Assembly (NCBI RefSeq): GCF_002159085.1
Contig: NZ_LZRU01000021.1
Coordinates: 1-64,000, forward strand
From: Thermobacillus sp. ZCTH02-B1
Lineage (GTDB): Bacteria > Bacillota > Bacilli > Paenibacillales > Paenibacillaceae
Length of the DNA stretch: 64,000 bases
Direction: 5' to 3'
The notes beneath the pieces were generated by a model. The model saw nothing but the letters and a program-made list of their open reading frames with translations. It had not been told where the DNA came from and made no database searches. Position 1 is the first letter of the stretch. Each line of letters begins with the position of its first letter. The position numbers and the translations under genes are program-made. Below, in pieces: positions 33,492-42,343 of this stretch.

Positions 33492-35807
33492 GTGAAGTTT
33501 ACCGACGGTTACTGGATGCTGCGCAAGGGCGTCGAAATCCACTATCCGGTCGAAGTGCGCGACGCGGCGGTCCGCGACGGCACAGCGGTCATTTACAACG
33601 CGACGAAGTTCGTGAGGCACAAGGGCGACACATTGAACGCGCCGCTCATCACGTGCGAGATCAGCTCGCCGCTCAGGGACGTCATTCGCGTGAAATGGGT
33701 TCATCACGCCGGGGTCCGGGACCGGGGGCCGCATTTCGTCCTGCATGCCGATCCGGACCACCGGGCGGAGATCGAGCGCCGCCCGGACCACGTGCTCATC
33801 AGGAGCGGCCGTCTGACGGCGAAGGTCCGCATGCCCGCGTGGGGGCTCGAGTTCTTTTACGACGGACGCCGTCTCACCGGCACGGGCGCGAAGGGAGCGG
33901 GTTACGTCCGCGACAACGGAAAGCCGTACTTCCGCGAGATGCTCGACCTCGGCGTCGGCGAGTACATTTACGGGCTCGGCGAGCGGTTCACGCCGTTCAT
34001 CAAGAACGGGCAGGTCGTCGACATCTGGAACGAGGACGGGGGCACGGCGAGCGAGCAGGCCTACAAGAACGTGCCGTTCTATCTCTCGAGCAACGGCTAC
34101 GGCGTGTTCGTGAACCATCCGGAGCGCGTCTCGTTCGAGATCGCGTCCGAGGTCGTCTCGAAGGTCGGCTTCAGCGTCGAGGGCGAATCGCTCGAGTATT
34201 TCATCGTCGGCGGCGAGACGCTGAAGGACGTGCTCGACAACTACACGAGGCTGACCGGCCGGCCCGCGCTGCCGCCGGCGTGGTCGTTCGGGCTGTGGCT
34301 GACGACGTCGTTCACGACGGACTACGACGAGAAGACCGTGTCCTCCTTCATCGACGGCATGGCCGGGCGGAACCTTCCGCTGCACGTTTTCCATTTCGAC
34401 TGCTTCTGGATGAAGGAATACCAGTGGTGCGACTTCGAGTGGGACCCCGACGTGTTCCCCGATCCGGAAGGGATGCTCCGGCGGCTGAAGGAGCGGGGCC
34501 TTCGCATCTGCGTCTGGATCAACCCGTACATCGCGCAGAAGTCGCCGCTGTTCCGGGAAGGGATGGAGAACGGTTACCTCGTCAGGCGGCCGAACGGCGA
34601 CGTGTGGCAGTGGGACATGTGGCAGGCGGGCATGGGCCTCGTCGATTTCACGAACCCGGACGCGGTGCGCTGGTACCAGGGCAAGCTGCGCCGGCTGCTC
34701 GAAATGGGCGTCGACTGCTTCAAGACGGACTTCGGCGAACGGATCCCGACCGACGTCGTCTGGTTCGACGGCTCCGATCCGCAGAAGATGCACAATTATT
34801 ATACTTACTTATATAATAAAGCGGTGTTCGAGCTGCTCGAGGAATGCCGCGGCAAGGGAGAGGCGGTGCTGTTCGCCCGCTCGGCGACGGCCGGCGGCCA
34901 GAGGTTCCCGGTCCACTGGGGCGGCGACTGCTCGGCGACCTACGACTCGATGGCCGAGACGCTGCGCGGCGGCCTGTCGCTGGGACTCAGCGGTTTCGGC
35001 TTCTGGAGCCATGACATCAGCGGCTTCGAGCGTACGGCGCCGCCCGACATCTACAAGCGGTGGGTCGCCTTCGGGCTGCTCTCTTCGCACAGCCGGCTGC
35101 ACGGCAACGAGTCGTACCGCGTCCCGTGGCTGTTCGACGAGGAGGCGGTCGACGTGCTCCGCTTTTTCACCGGGCTGAAATGTTCGCTCATGCCGTATCT
35201 GTACGCCTGCGCGGTCGAGGCGGCGGAGCGCGGTCTGCCGGTGATGCGCGCGATGCTGCTCGAGTTCCCGGACGACCCGACCTGCCTGTACCTCGACCGG
35301 CAGTACATGCTCGGCGAACGGCTGCTCGTGGCGCCGATCTTCAGCGAGACGGGCGAAGTGCTCTACTACGTCCCGGAAGGGCGCTGGACGAACCTGATCA
35401 CCGGCGAGACGATCATCGGCGGAAAATGGCGCCGCGAGAAGCACGACTACTTCTCCCTGCCGCTGCTCGTTCGCCCGAATTCGCTGATCGCATTCGGCGC
35501 GGACAACCGGCGGCCGGATTACGACTACGCGGACAACGTGACGTTCCATCTGTTCGAATTGGCGGACGGCGGCACGGCCCGGGCGGTCGTCCACGATCTT
35601 CGGGGACGTCCCGTGCTCCAGGCCGCGGCGTCCCGCAGCGGCGATACGATCGTGATGGAGGCGGAGGGCGCCGCGAAGCCGTGGCATGTGTTGCTGCGCG
35701 GCATCGCCGCCGCGGCGTCGGTGGAAGGCGCCGTCACGGAAGCGACGCCGCAAGGGCTCAAGGTAACGCCGCATCCGGGAACATCCCGCGTGACCGTTCG
35801 CATCTGA
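33492..35807 (+). CDS. yicI: GH31 alpha-xylosidase (YicI type)
   Basis: 771 residues, the length of YicI (772). The N-terminal beta-sandwich is followed by the barrel. The catalytic nucleophile Asp is in FKTDFGERIPTDVVW (about residue 413) and the acid/base Asp in HWGGDCSATYDSM (about 478). FHFDCFWMKEYQWCDFEWD carries the Phe/Trp specificity loop that distinguishes alpha-xylosidases from alpha-glucosidases. It releases alpha-linked xylose from isoprimeverose and xyloglucan oligosaccharides. The start is the GTG at 33492, after GGGAGGG; the frame upstream is promoter. No signal peptide. Confidence 0.94.
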   Translation: MKFTDGYWMLRKGVEIHYPVEVRDAAVRDGTAVIYNATKFVRHKGDTLNAPLITCEISSPLRDVIRVKWVHHAGVRDRGPHFVLHADPDHRAEIERRPDHVLIRSGRLTAKVRMPAWGLEFFYDGRRLTGTGAKGAGYVRDNGKPYFREMLDLGVGEYIYGLGERFTPFIKNGQVVDIWNEDGGTASEQAYKNVPFYLSSNGYGVFVNHPERVSFEIASEVVSKVGFSVEGESLEYFIVGGETLKDVLDNYTRLTGRPALPPAWSFGLWLTTSFTTDYDEKTVSSFIDGMAGRNLPLHVFHFDCFWMKEYQWCDFEWDPDVFPDPEGMLRRLKERGLRICVWINPYIAQKSPLFREGMENGYLVRRPNGDVWQWDMWQAGMGLVDFTNPDAVRWYQGKLRRLLEMGVDCFKTDFGERIPTDVVWFDGSDPQKMHNYYTYLYNKAVFELLEECRGKGEAVLFARSATAGGQRFPVHWGGDCSATYDSMAETLRGGLSLGLSGFGFWSHDISGFERTAPPDIYKRWVAFGLLSSHSRLHGNESYRVPWLFDEEAVDVLRFFTGLKCSLMPYLYACAVEAAERGLPVMRAMLLEFPDDPTCLYLDRQYMLGERLLVAPIFSETGEVLYYVPEGRWTNLITGETIIGGKWRREKHDYFSLPLLVRPNSLIAFGADNRRPDYDYADNVTFHLFELADGGTARAVVHDLRGRPVLQAAASRSGDTIVMEAEGAAKPWHVLLRGIAAAASVEGAVTEATPQGLKVTPHPGTSRVTVRI

Positions 35808-35827
35808 TCGCGAATCTTGAGCTACGG

Positions 35828-35858
35828 ATCCGCCGCCCGGACCGGGCGGCGGATTTTT
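35828..35858 (+). terminator. Terminator of the GH31 gene
   Basis: ATCCGCCGCCCG / CGGGCGGCGGAT, a 12-bp stem with a 3-base loop, then five T. Confidence 0.9.
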
Positions 35859-35927
35859 CATTGGCCCGTCAACCCGGGGGGCCGCATGGTGGTCCCGCGA
35901 CGGAGCATTGGCGTTTCCAGAAAATAC

Positions 35928-35960
35928 TTGTTGCATTTCGCGGATTTCCTGTGATAGATT
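35928..35960 (+). promoter_or_regulatory. Possible promoter of the tRNA-fMet/Leu operon
   Basis: TTGCAT (or TTGTTG three bases earlier) precedes a GATAGATTATAGAAT stretch at 16-18 bases, about 85 bases upstream of tRNA-fMet. The hexamers are imperfect. Confidence 0.35.
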
Positions 35961-36039
35961 ATAGAATGTCGCCCAAACGGGTGAAGGTGCATTCCGCACA
36001 ATGGTTGGCTCTAAGTCCGCTGACGCCAGTATTCAACGA

Positions 36040-36116
<77 letters not shown>

Positions 36117-36143
36117 TTTCGGCTGCATGATTGCCATCCGAAC

Positions 36144-36230
36144 GCGGTCGTGGCGGAATTGGCAGACGCGCCAGATTCAGGTTCTGGTGGTAGCAATACC
36201 GTGGAGGTTCAAGTCCTCTCGACCGCACCA
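36144..36230 (+). tRNA. tRNA-Leu(CAG)
   Basis: An 87-base type II tRNA, identical to the solitary copy at 5604-5690 including CCA. It is co-transcribed with the upstream initiator tRNA (27 bases apart). Confidence 0.97.
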
Positions 36231-36248
36231 TACCTGCGACAACGTCGG

Positions 36249-36275
36249 CCCTTCTCGTTCCGGGAAGGGTTTTTT
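36249..36275 (+). terminator. Terminator of the fMet/Leu tRNA operon
   Basis: CCCTTC / GAAGGG stem with a 9-base loop and six T. Confidence 0.8.
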
Positions 36276-36528
36276 GCTGCGCAAAAGCATCCCGTTTGCA
36301 TAAACATCGGCGTCTTGTGCATGCCGCCCTCGCCGCATACGTGATCGCGAACCGGAAACAATACGGGAAAGGTACCGACCGCTTCGTGCCGGACGTCCTG
36401 CGATGACGTCCGTTGCCTCATCCATTCGTTCAGCCTGACGTTCTCCACGCCGGGGGACGGGATCGGAAATGCGCGGAAGGCGAACCGTTTCGGACCAACG
36501 CCCGATCTTCCGGAGTGATCGTGATCTC
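36276..36528. other. Non-coding gap between two tRNA operons
   Basis: About 250 bases. Frames here are short and have no ribosome binding site; I see no gene or structured RNA. Confidence 0.4.
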
Positions 36529-36557
36529 TTGACCGGAAGAGGAGAAATGCGTATAAT
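36529..36557 (+). promoter_or_regulatory. Promoter of the tRNA-Arg/Pro operon
   Basis: TTGACC, 17-bp spacer, TATAAT, 47 bases upstream of tRNA-Arg. Near-perfect sigma-A promoter, as expected for stable RNA genes. Confidence 0.8.
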
Positions 36558-36604
36558 CGTAAAGTGCCCCGGAACGTTCCGGGAGCAAATCCGTTTCGTG
36601 TCGC

Positions 36605-36681
36605 GTGCCCATAGCTCAGCTGGATAGAGCGTTTGACTACGAATCAAAAGGTCGGGAGTTCGAGTCTCTCTGGGCACGCCA
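36605..36681 (+). tRNA. tRNA-Arg(ACG)
   Basis: 77 bases with CCA. Acceptor GTGCCCA / TGGGCAC, anticodon stem TTGAC-loop-ATCAA region with ACG (A34 expected to be modified to inosine), T-loop GTTCGAGTC. Confidence 0.97.
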
Positions 36682-36694
36682 TTTTCTTTTGCGT

Positions 36695-36771
36695 CGGGAC
36701 GTAGCTCAGCTTGGTAGAGCACCTGGTTTGGGACCAGGGGGTCGCATGTTCGAATCGTGTCGTCCCGACCA
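36695..36771 (+). tRNA. tRNA-Pro(TGG)
   Basis: 77 bases with CCA. Acceptor CGGGACG / CGTCCCG, anticodon stem CTGG/CCAG with loop TTTGGGA, anticodon TGG. 13 bases after tRNA-Arg. Confidence 0.97.
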
Positions 36772-36818
36772 TTGCCGCGAACAAGCGGGATGCCCCGCTT
36801 TCATACCCATGGCATTCG

Positions 36819-36850
36819 AAGCCCCGGTAACCCGGGGCTTGTTCTTTTTT
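36819..36850 (+). terminator. Terminator of the tRNA-Arg/Pro operon
   Basis: AAGCCCCGG / CCGGGGCTT with a 4-base loop, then GTTCTTTTTT. Confidence 0.9.
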
Positions 36851-36889
36851 GCCGGCCGGCCTGCGGGCCGCATTCCGGTCTCGGCGTCG

Positions 36890-37498
36890 TCAGGTCCGGG
36901 AAGGCCTGTCCGCCGACAGGCTCTCGAGATGGCGGGTGACGACCGCCCGGATCGTGTCATGATCGACGGCGTGCCGGCTCACGACGCCGTGCACGGCCAG
37001 ACCGTCGATCAGCGCGTGCATGCGGCGCGCTTCCAGCTCCGGGTCCGCATTTGCGTCCAGCAGGCCGTGCCGCTTCATGGCGTCCAGCAGTCTGCGGAAC
37101 AGATGGTACAGCTCATCATGCGTTTTCGCGGCCAGCGCGCCCAGCCCGGCGTTTGTGAGCATTTTGCCGAGATAGGCGAGCCAGATGATCGCTTCGGTCT
37201 GCCGCTCCTCGTCCAGCGGCAGCGTCTGCTCGATGATGGTCACGATGTCGCGGCGGATGTCTCCCGTAAGGCGCAGATTCCCGATCCGCTCCCGGACCCG
37301 CTCGATGACCCGGCCGAGCGCATAGGCCAGCAGTTCGTCCTGGCTGTTGAAATAATGGCGCAGCGAGCCGAGCGACACGCCGGCTTCCTTTGCGATGTTC
37401 CGGACGGACGCCGCCTCCAGTCCGTCGCGGCGGATGACGCGCCATGCCGCGTCCGCGAGCTCCCGGCGGCGCATCTCGTGGTCAACGATTTTGGGCAT
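36890..37498 (-). CDS. TetR/AcrR-family repressor
   Basis: 202 residues. The N-terminal helix-turn-helix (ASVRNIAKEAGVSLGSLRHYF, about residues 30-50) is followed by an all-helical ligand domain with EERQTEAIIWLAYL and RRMHALIDGLAVHG, the BetI/PfmR-like C-terminal pattern (TetR_C_6). The ATG at 37498 is preceded by GAGGT at a long 13-base spacing. Divergent from a small membrane protein gene; the shared region contains an inverted repeat. Probably autorepresses and controls the neighbour. Confidence 0.88.
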   Translation of the reverse strand: MPKIVDHEMRRRELADAAWRVIRRDGLEAASVRNIAKEAGVSLGSLRHYFNSQDELLAYALGRVIERVRERIGNLRLTGDIRRDIVTIIEQTLPLDEERQTEAIIWLAYLGKMLTNAGLGALAAKTHDELYHLFRRLLDAMKRHGLLDANADPELEARRMHALIDGLAVHGVVSRHAVDHDTIRAVVTRHLESLSADRPSRT

Positions 37499-37568
37499 GG
37501 TGCCGTTGCGACCTCGTGCATTTGATTTTGTGATCCATCCGTGCTAAAATACGCGTTGACTTAATTTA

Positions 37569-37580
37569 ATACAAGTGTAT
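37569..37580. promoter_or_regulatory. Inverted repeat, candidate TetR operator
   Basis: ATACA-AG-TGTAT in the AT-rich stretch between the TetR gene and the membrane protein gene, about 10 bases downstream of a TTGACT hexamer (37556-37561 region). Placement between divergent genes suits an operator. Confidence 0.5.
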
Positions 37581-37622
37581 CACAAAAATCTGACGAAAGC
37601 CAAGGGAGGGGGGGGCGGCGGC

Positions 37623-38174
37623 GTGATCGCGGCGATGATCATTGCGTGCGAGATCGGTTTCTGGCTGTTCGTGCTCGCCGGTCTCGCCGCCCGATATCTG
37701 TTCGGAAGAAGGTTGCTCGGAGCCGTGCTGCTTGCCTGCACGATCCTGGTTGATTTCGCGCTGCTCGCGTTCACGGCGATCGACATCAAGCGGGGGGCGA
37801 CGGCCGGATTTTTCCACGGCCTGGCGGCGGTCTATATCGGCGTATCCCTCGTGTTCGGGAAACAGATGATCCGGTGGGCGGACGGCAAGTTCGCCCACCG
37901 GTTCGCCGGCGGGCCCGCGCCCGCGCCGAAACCGAAGTACGGCGCGGAACACGCGCGCTATGAGCGGATCATGTGGTGCAAACATCTGCTTGCCTGGCTG
38001 ATCGGCAGCGCCATTCTGGCCGGATTGGCGCTGTACATCGGCGATCTCGGGAGGAGCCGGGAGCTCTTGCTCATGATCCTGCGCTGGGCCGTCGTGCTGG
38101 GCATCGATTTTCTCATCAGCTTCAGTTACACGATCTGGCCGCGTCAGCCCCGCAAGGAGCATACGGCTTCCTGA
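37623..38174 (+). CDS. Small polytopic membrane protein, probably TetR-controlled
   Basis: 183 residues from the GTG at 37623, 8 bases after AAGGGAGGGGGGG; an ATG at 37635 is an alternative. About five membrane helices (AAMIIACEIGFWLFVLAGLAA, LLGAVLLACTILVDFALLAF, AAVYIGVSLVFG, LLAWLIGSAILAGLALYI, WAVVLGIDFLISFSYTIW). A Lys/Pro-rich loop (APAPKPKYGAEHARYER) separates helices 3 and 4. Family not recognised; transporter or membrane-stress role is possible given the divergent TetR gene. Confidence 0.7.
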   Translation: MIAAMIIACEIGFWLFVLAGLAARYLFGRRLLGAVLLACTILVDFALLAFTAIDIKRGATAGFFHGLAAVYIGVSLVFGKQMIRWADGKFAHRFAGGPAPAPKPKYGAEHARYERIMWCKHLLAWLIGSAILAGLALYIGDLGRSRELLLMILRWAVVLGIDFLISFSYTIWPRQPRKEHTAS

Positions 38175-38295
38175 GTTTGCAACGCGGGACGGTACGCGCC
38201 GGAAATCGGCGGCGGCGACGCGGCGTCGGCGCGCGGCGCGTCGGCGGAGCCGCGTGTGCGGGCATGCCGGCACGCGGCGGCCGGGAAGCCGGCCC

Positions 38296-41220
38296 TCAGC
38301 CGATCCGGAACCACGCGAGATGCGCGTCGCCCTTCACACGGAGCCACAGACTGCGCTGCCCTTCCGGCAGCGCCAGCGCGCCGCGGCACGTTCGCCAATC
38401 CCGGGGCGGGCCCGGGGGAACGGGGCAGCTTCCGGCGACGGGGCCGTCCGGGCCTTCGAGCCGGACTTTGACCTCGGCGCCGTCCGCGCTCCAGGCGCGC
38501 ACTTCGATGAAGGTGACGCCGGCCGGCACGGCCGCGTCGTCAAAGCGAAGCCAGCCGCCGTCCGCAACGGCCGCGCTGTCGCCGCCTTCCCGGCATTCGT
38601 CGAGGGATGCGCCGGCGTAATCGTCGTAGTCGGCCGCGCGCGTCACCCGCCGCAGGTCGCGGGGCGGGACGACCTCGCCGTCCACCGCGAGGACGCCTTC
38701 GAGCCGGATGTCGGCCGACGACGCGCCGACCAGGATGCGGCAGACGCCGCGTTCGAGGCACCAGCGGGAGCGCGTCACATCCCAATGGCGCAGTTCGTCC
38801 GCGGACAGCTCGAGCTCGACCCGTTTCGATTCCCCCGGCCCGAGGCCGATGCGCGCAAATCCCGCGAGCTGCCGGAGCGGCCGCCGTACGCGCGAGCCCT
38901 CCAAGCGGACATAGAGCTGCGGCACTTCCTCGCCGTATCGGTCGGACGCGTTCGTCACCGTGAATGCGACCTTCACGCGTTCGCCCTCCGCGATCCGGTC
39001 CGCGCCCACTTCCAAATCGCCGTAGACGAACCGCGAATACGAGAGCCCGTGGCCGAACGGATAGAGCGGCTCGCCGTCGAAGTAGAGGTACGTCCGCTTG
39101 CCCCGGATGACGTCGTAATCCATGATATCCGGCAGTTGATCGGCGGACCGGTACCAGGTCATGGCGAGACGTCCCGCGGGATTGTAACGGCCGAACAGCG
39201 TGCCGGCGACCGCGCGGCCGATCTCCTGGCCCGCGTGCGCGAGATACAGGATGGCGGGCGCGTCTTCGGCCGTCCGGCCGAGGGCGTACGGATAGCCGGC
39301 GACGAGGACGACGGCCGTGTTCGGATTGGCGGCGAGCACTTCGCGGATCAGCCGCTGCTGGGGTTCCGGCAGCGCGATGTCCGGCCGGTCGGCCGTCTCC
39401 CGGCCGTTGATCAGCGGATGGTTGCCGACGAAGACGACCGCCGCATCCGCGCACGCCGCGGCCTCGGCCGCCTCGCGCAGGCCGTCCGCCGCCACCTCGA
39501 CGATGAACCGCTCGCCTTGCGCGTCCGCCCCGTCGTCCCGCACTTCCGCCGCACCCGCGACATTGACGACGTTCGCCGTCTCCGGCGCATCGCCGGCGCC
39601 GGCGATCAGCAGGCCGTCCGGTCCGATCCGCACGGGCCGGCCGTTCCAGATCCGGAGCGCCGCAAGGCCGTCCGCCGACCGCTCCATCGCGAACAGTTCC
39701 TTCGTGAACCAACCCCAGACCTCGTCCGCCGAGGCGAGCACGCGCCGGTCGTCCGTCGTGACGTACTTGCCGGTGCGCACCGCCTTCAGCGTCACGCTGC
39801 CCCAGCCCCAGTCGGTCAGTTCGAACAGCTCCGCCTCTTCCGGACTTCCCGCGTCCGCGGCAAGCGGCGCATCTTCCCCGTCCGCAATCCGCACGTACAG
39901 GCCCGTTGCGGCCGACCTGAGCCGCACCCGGGAGGTGCCCCGGACATGGACGATCCGCGATCCGGCGGCCCCGACGGCGTCCGCCTCCGCCGGCCCGTGC
40001 GGCTTTGCGCGGCCCGACAGCTCCTCGGCGATGCCGGCGAGCGGCGTGACCGCGTAGGGAAGCGTGCCGCTGTACCAGTCGCGGTACACGACGTCCGCCA
40101 GCGGTCCGATCACCGCCATCCGGCGCACCCGCTCCGCGGAGAACGGCAGCAGGCCTTCGTTCTTCAGCAGCACGACGCTCTTCACCGCCGCCTCCAGCGA
40201 CAGCGCCTCGTATTCCGGGCGCATCATGTGCGACTCGTCGATCGCGGCGTACGGATTCCGCTCGGCCGGATCGAATTCGCCGAGCCGGAAGCGGACGCGG
40301 AACGTGTTCGTAAGCGCGGTGTCCAGATCATGCTCCCGGAGCAGCCCTTCGGCCAGCGCGTCGCGGATCGCCTGATGCACGACCTTCGCGTCGTCCGTGA
40401 TGCTGTCGATGCCGGCGCGGATTGACGCGGCGACCGCCGCCGGCAGCGAGTCCATGTAGCGGTGGTCGCGCACCGTGCCGGTCACGTCGAACGCGTCGCT
40501 CACGACGAAGCCGTTCATCCCCCATTCGCGCTTCACGACATCCGTGATCATCGGCAGCAGATTGGCGGGCACGCCGTTCACCGCGTTGTACGCCGTCATC
40601 ATCGAGAGCGCGCCGCCTTCCCGGAACGCCGTCTCGAACACTTTCAGGTAATATTCCCGCAGGTTGCGCGGATCGATGCTGACCGACCGCTCGGCGCGGC
40701 CGGCCTCGTTGTTGTTGGCGAAGAAATGCTTCAGCGTCGCGACGGCCCGGAGATAGAACGGATGGTCGCCCTGGATGCCCCGGATCAGCGCGGAAGCGAG
40801 TTTCCCGGCCAGATGCGGGTCTTCGCCGTACGCCTCCTCGGTGCGTCCCCAGCGCGGGTCGCGCTCGAGATCAACCGTCGGGGCCCACAGCGTGAGGCCG
40901 TTCACCGCCGGATTGCGGCGATGCCAGACGCGCGCCTCCGTGCCGATGACGGTTCCCACGCGGTGCAGCAGGTCGACGTCCCACGTGCAGGCGAGCCCCT
41001 GCGGCTGCGGGAACGTCGTCGATTTTCCCAGCCAGGCGACGCCGTGCGCCGCTTCGGTGCCGTGCTTGTACGGCGCGATGCCGAGCCGGGGCACCCCGTC
41101 CTGGTACTGGGCCATCAGTCGGATCTTCTCGTCGGTCGTCAGCCTCGCGATCAGATCGTTCATCCGCGTCTCGAGCGGAAGATCGGGATCGAGGAACGGA
41201 TACCGGGGTTTGTCGGTCAT
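38296..41220 (-). CDS. GH3 glycosidase with fascin-like beta-trefoil insert and C-terminal CBM6-like domain
   Basis: 974 residues. The GH3 N-terminal barrel carries KHFFANNNE and the nucleophile Asp in FVVSDAFDV (about residue 245); the alpha/beta sandwich starts near EALSLEAAVKSVVLLKNEG. At about residues 420-540 it is interrupted by a domain with VRLRSAATGLYVRI and VTLKAVRTGKYVTTD, the repeat style of fascin-type beta-trefoils. The sandwich resumes (AVVFVGNHPLINGRE), followed by a fibronectin-III-like domain (KVAFTVTNASDRYG) and a CBM6-like tail (about 858-974, ending HLAWFRIG). No signal peptide. Likely beta-glucosidase or beta-xylosidase. AGGAG precedes the ATG. Confidence 0.9.
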   Translation of the reverse strand: MTDKPRYPFLDPDLPLETRMNDLIARLTTDEKIRLMAQYQDGVPRLGIAPYKHGTEAAHGVAWLGKSTTFPQPQGLACTWDVDLLHRVGTVIGTEARVWHRRNPAVNGLTLWAPTVDLERDPRWGRTEEAYGEDPHLAGKLASALIRGIQGDHPFYLRAVATLKHFFANNNEAGRAERSVSIDPRNLREYYLKVFETAFREGGALSMMTAYNAVNGVPANLLPMITDVVKREWGMNGFVVSDAFDVTGTVRDHRYMDSLPAAVAASIRAGIDSITDDAKVVHQAIRDALAEGLLREHDLDTALTNTFRVRFRLGEFDPAERNPYAAIDESHMMRPEYEALSLEAAVKSVVLLKNEGLLPFSAERVRRMAVIGPLADVVYRDWYSGTLPYAVTPLAGIAEELSGRAKPHGPAEADAVGAAGSRIVHVRGTSRVRLRSAATGLYVRIADGEDAPLAADAGSPEEAELFELTDWGWGSVTLKAVRTGKYVTTDDRRVLASADEVWGWFTKELFAMERSADGLAALRIWNGRPVRIGPDGLLIAGAGDAPETANVVNVAGAAEVRDDGADAQGERFIVEVAADGLREAAEAAACADAAVVFVGNHPLINGRETADRPDIALPEPQQRLIREVLAANPNTAVVLVAGYPYALGRTAEDAPAILYLAHAGQEIGRAVAGTLFGRYNPAGRLAMTWYRSADQLPDIMDYDVIRGKRTYLYFDGEPLYPFGHGLSYSRFVYGDLEVGADRIAEGERVKVAFTVTNASDRYGEEVPQLYVRLEGSRVRRPLRQLAGFARIGLGPGESKRVELELSADELRHWDVTRSRWCLERGVCRILVGASSADIRLEGVLAVDGEVVPPRDLRRVTRAADYDDYAGASLDECREGGDSAAVADGGWLRFDDAAVPAGVTFIEVRAWSADGAEVKVRLEGPDGPVAGSCPVPPGPPRDWRTCRGALALPEGQRSLWLRVKGDAHLAWFRIG

Positions 41221-41383
41221 GATCGTACTCCTTTCGCGTCCGGGCTTCTCCGCCCGTCCTTGTATGCGCTCTCATGCATGATTACATGGCATTGTATCAT
41301 CCCGCGTCCGCGGGGACTACCTCGACAATCCGCACAAAAATCCCTCCGGAATGCGTCGTCCTCCGCCCGGGTGCCATCCTCCC

Positions 41384-42217
41384 CTAGTGCAATCTCCTGA
41401 ACTGTTCCGGCGTCATCCCGACGTGGCGGCGGAACGTGGCGATGAAATGGCTGGCGTCGCGGAAGCCCACGCGCTGCGCGACTTCCCGGACGGACAGCGG
41501 GGAAGAGCCGGTCAGCAGCTCCTTCGCCTTGCGCAGCCGGAGCTGGATGAAGTAGGCGTAGGGCGGCTGGCCGAACGCCTCGCGGAACAGCCCGGTCACC
41601 CGCCGGCCGGAGAGCCGGAGGACGTCCGCGATCTGCTCCACGCCGACGGTCGGATCGGAGATGCGGCTTTCCATCCATTCCACGGCCTTCCGCAACTTCT
41701 CCAGCCGGTCCGGATCGCTTTTTTTTCTCCCGGGCTGATTTGTGGCGTAGCGGGTCAGCGCGAGCAGAAAATGGTACGCGGCCGAAGAGGCCTCGATGCC
41801 GAACACGTCGCCGCCCGTCTCCAGCCGTTCCACCATTGCCGTGATCAGGCGGCCGACCTCGGCCTCCGGGGGCCAGCTGCAGAACATCGACCGGTGCACG
41901 CCGGCCGCCGCGAGGATGCTCTCCGCCGCGGCGCCGCCGAACGTCAGATACGCCGTCTCCCAGCCGCCCTCGTCCGCCTCGTAGGAATGCTTGACGCCCG
42001 GGAAAAGCAGGACGCCGGAGCCGGCCGGTAGCGTCCGGGTCCTGCCTTCCGCCGTGATCCGGCCGCTTCCGGACAACGTCTGCAGCCAGTGGTAATAGGG
42101 ATAGCCGTCCGGCCGCACGATCCGTTCCTGCTCCGGATTGATCCCGACGCTCTCGACGGCGAGCGGCAGCCGCCGGAGCTGCTCGAACGGCATCACGATC
42201 CGCCGGTGCACCTTCAT
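41384..42217 (-). CDS. AraC-family regulator
   Basis: 277 residues from the ATG at 42217 (AAGGAG 9 bases upstream; a longer frame start at 42286 lies in the promoter region). The cupin-like N-terminus includes YYHWLQTLSGSGRIT and LLFPGVKHSYEADE, and the C-terminal AraC domain includes VEQIADVLRLSGRRVTGLF and RVGFRDASHFIATFRRHVG. It is followed on the same strand by the GH3 gene and is divergent from GH42, so it could regulate both. Confidence 0.9.
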   Translation of the reverse strand: MKVHRRIVMPFEQLRRLPLAVESVGINPEQERIVRPDGYPYYHWLQTLSGSGRITAEGRTRTLPAGSGVLLFPGVKHSYEADEGGWETAYLTFGGAAAESILAAAGVHRSMFCSWPPEAEVGRLITAMVERLETGGDVFGIEASSAAYHFLLALTRYATNQPGRKKSDPDRLEKLRKAVEWMESRISDPTVGVEQIADVLRLSGRRVTGLFREAFGQPPYAYFIQLRLRKAKELLTGSSPLSVREVAQRVGFRDASHFIATFRRHVGMTPEQFRRLH

Positions 42218-42285
42218 CCCGTTCCGCTCCTTATATTTCCGTTTTTTTATATTCTGCATCCATAATATTATATTTCTTGAGAGCA

Positions 42286-42299
42286 TAACAGCGTTTACA
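42286..42299. promoter_or_regulatory. Candidate cre (CcpA) site upstream of GH42
   Basis: TAACAGCGTTTACA matches 13 of 14 cre positions. It lies 45 bases before the GH42 start in an AT-rich divergent intergenic region that also has several TATAAT-like hexamers. Confidence 0.5.
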
Positions 42300-42343
42300 A
42301 TGATGATAAATCTTATATTTCAACCTCGGGAGGATTCCGCGCG

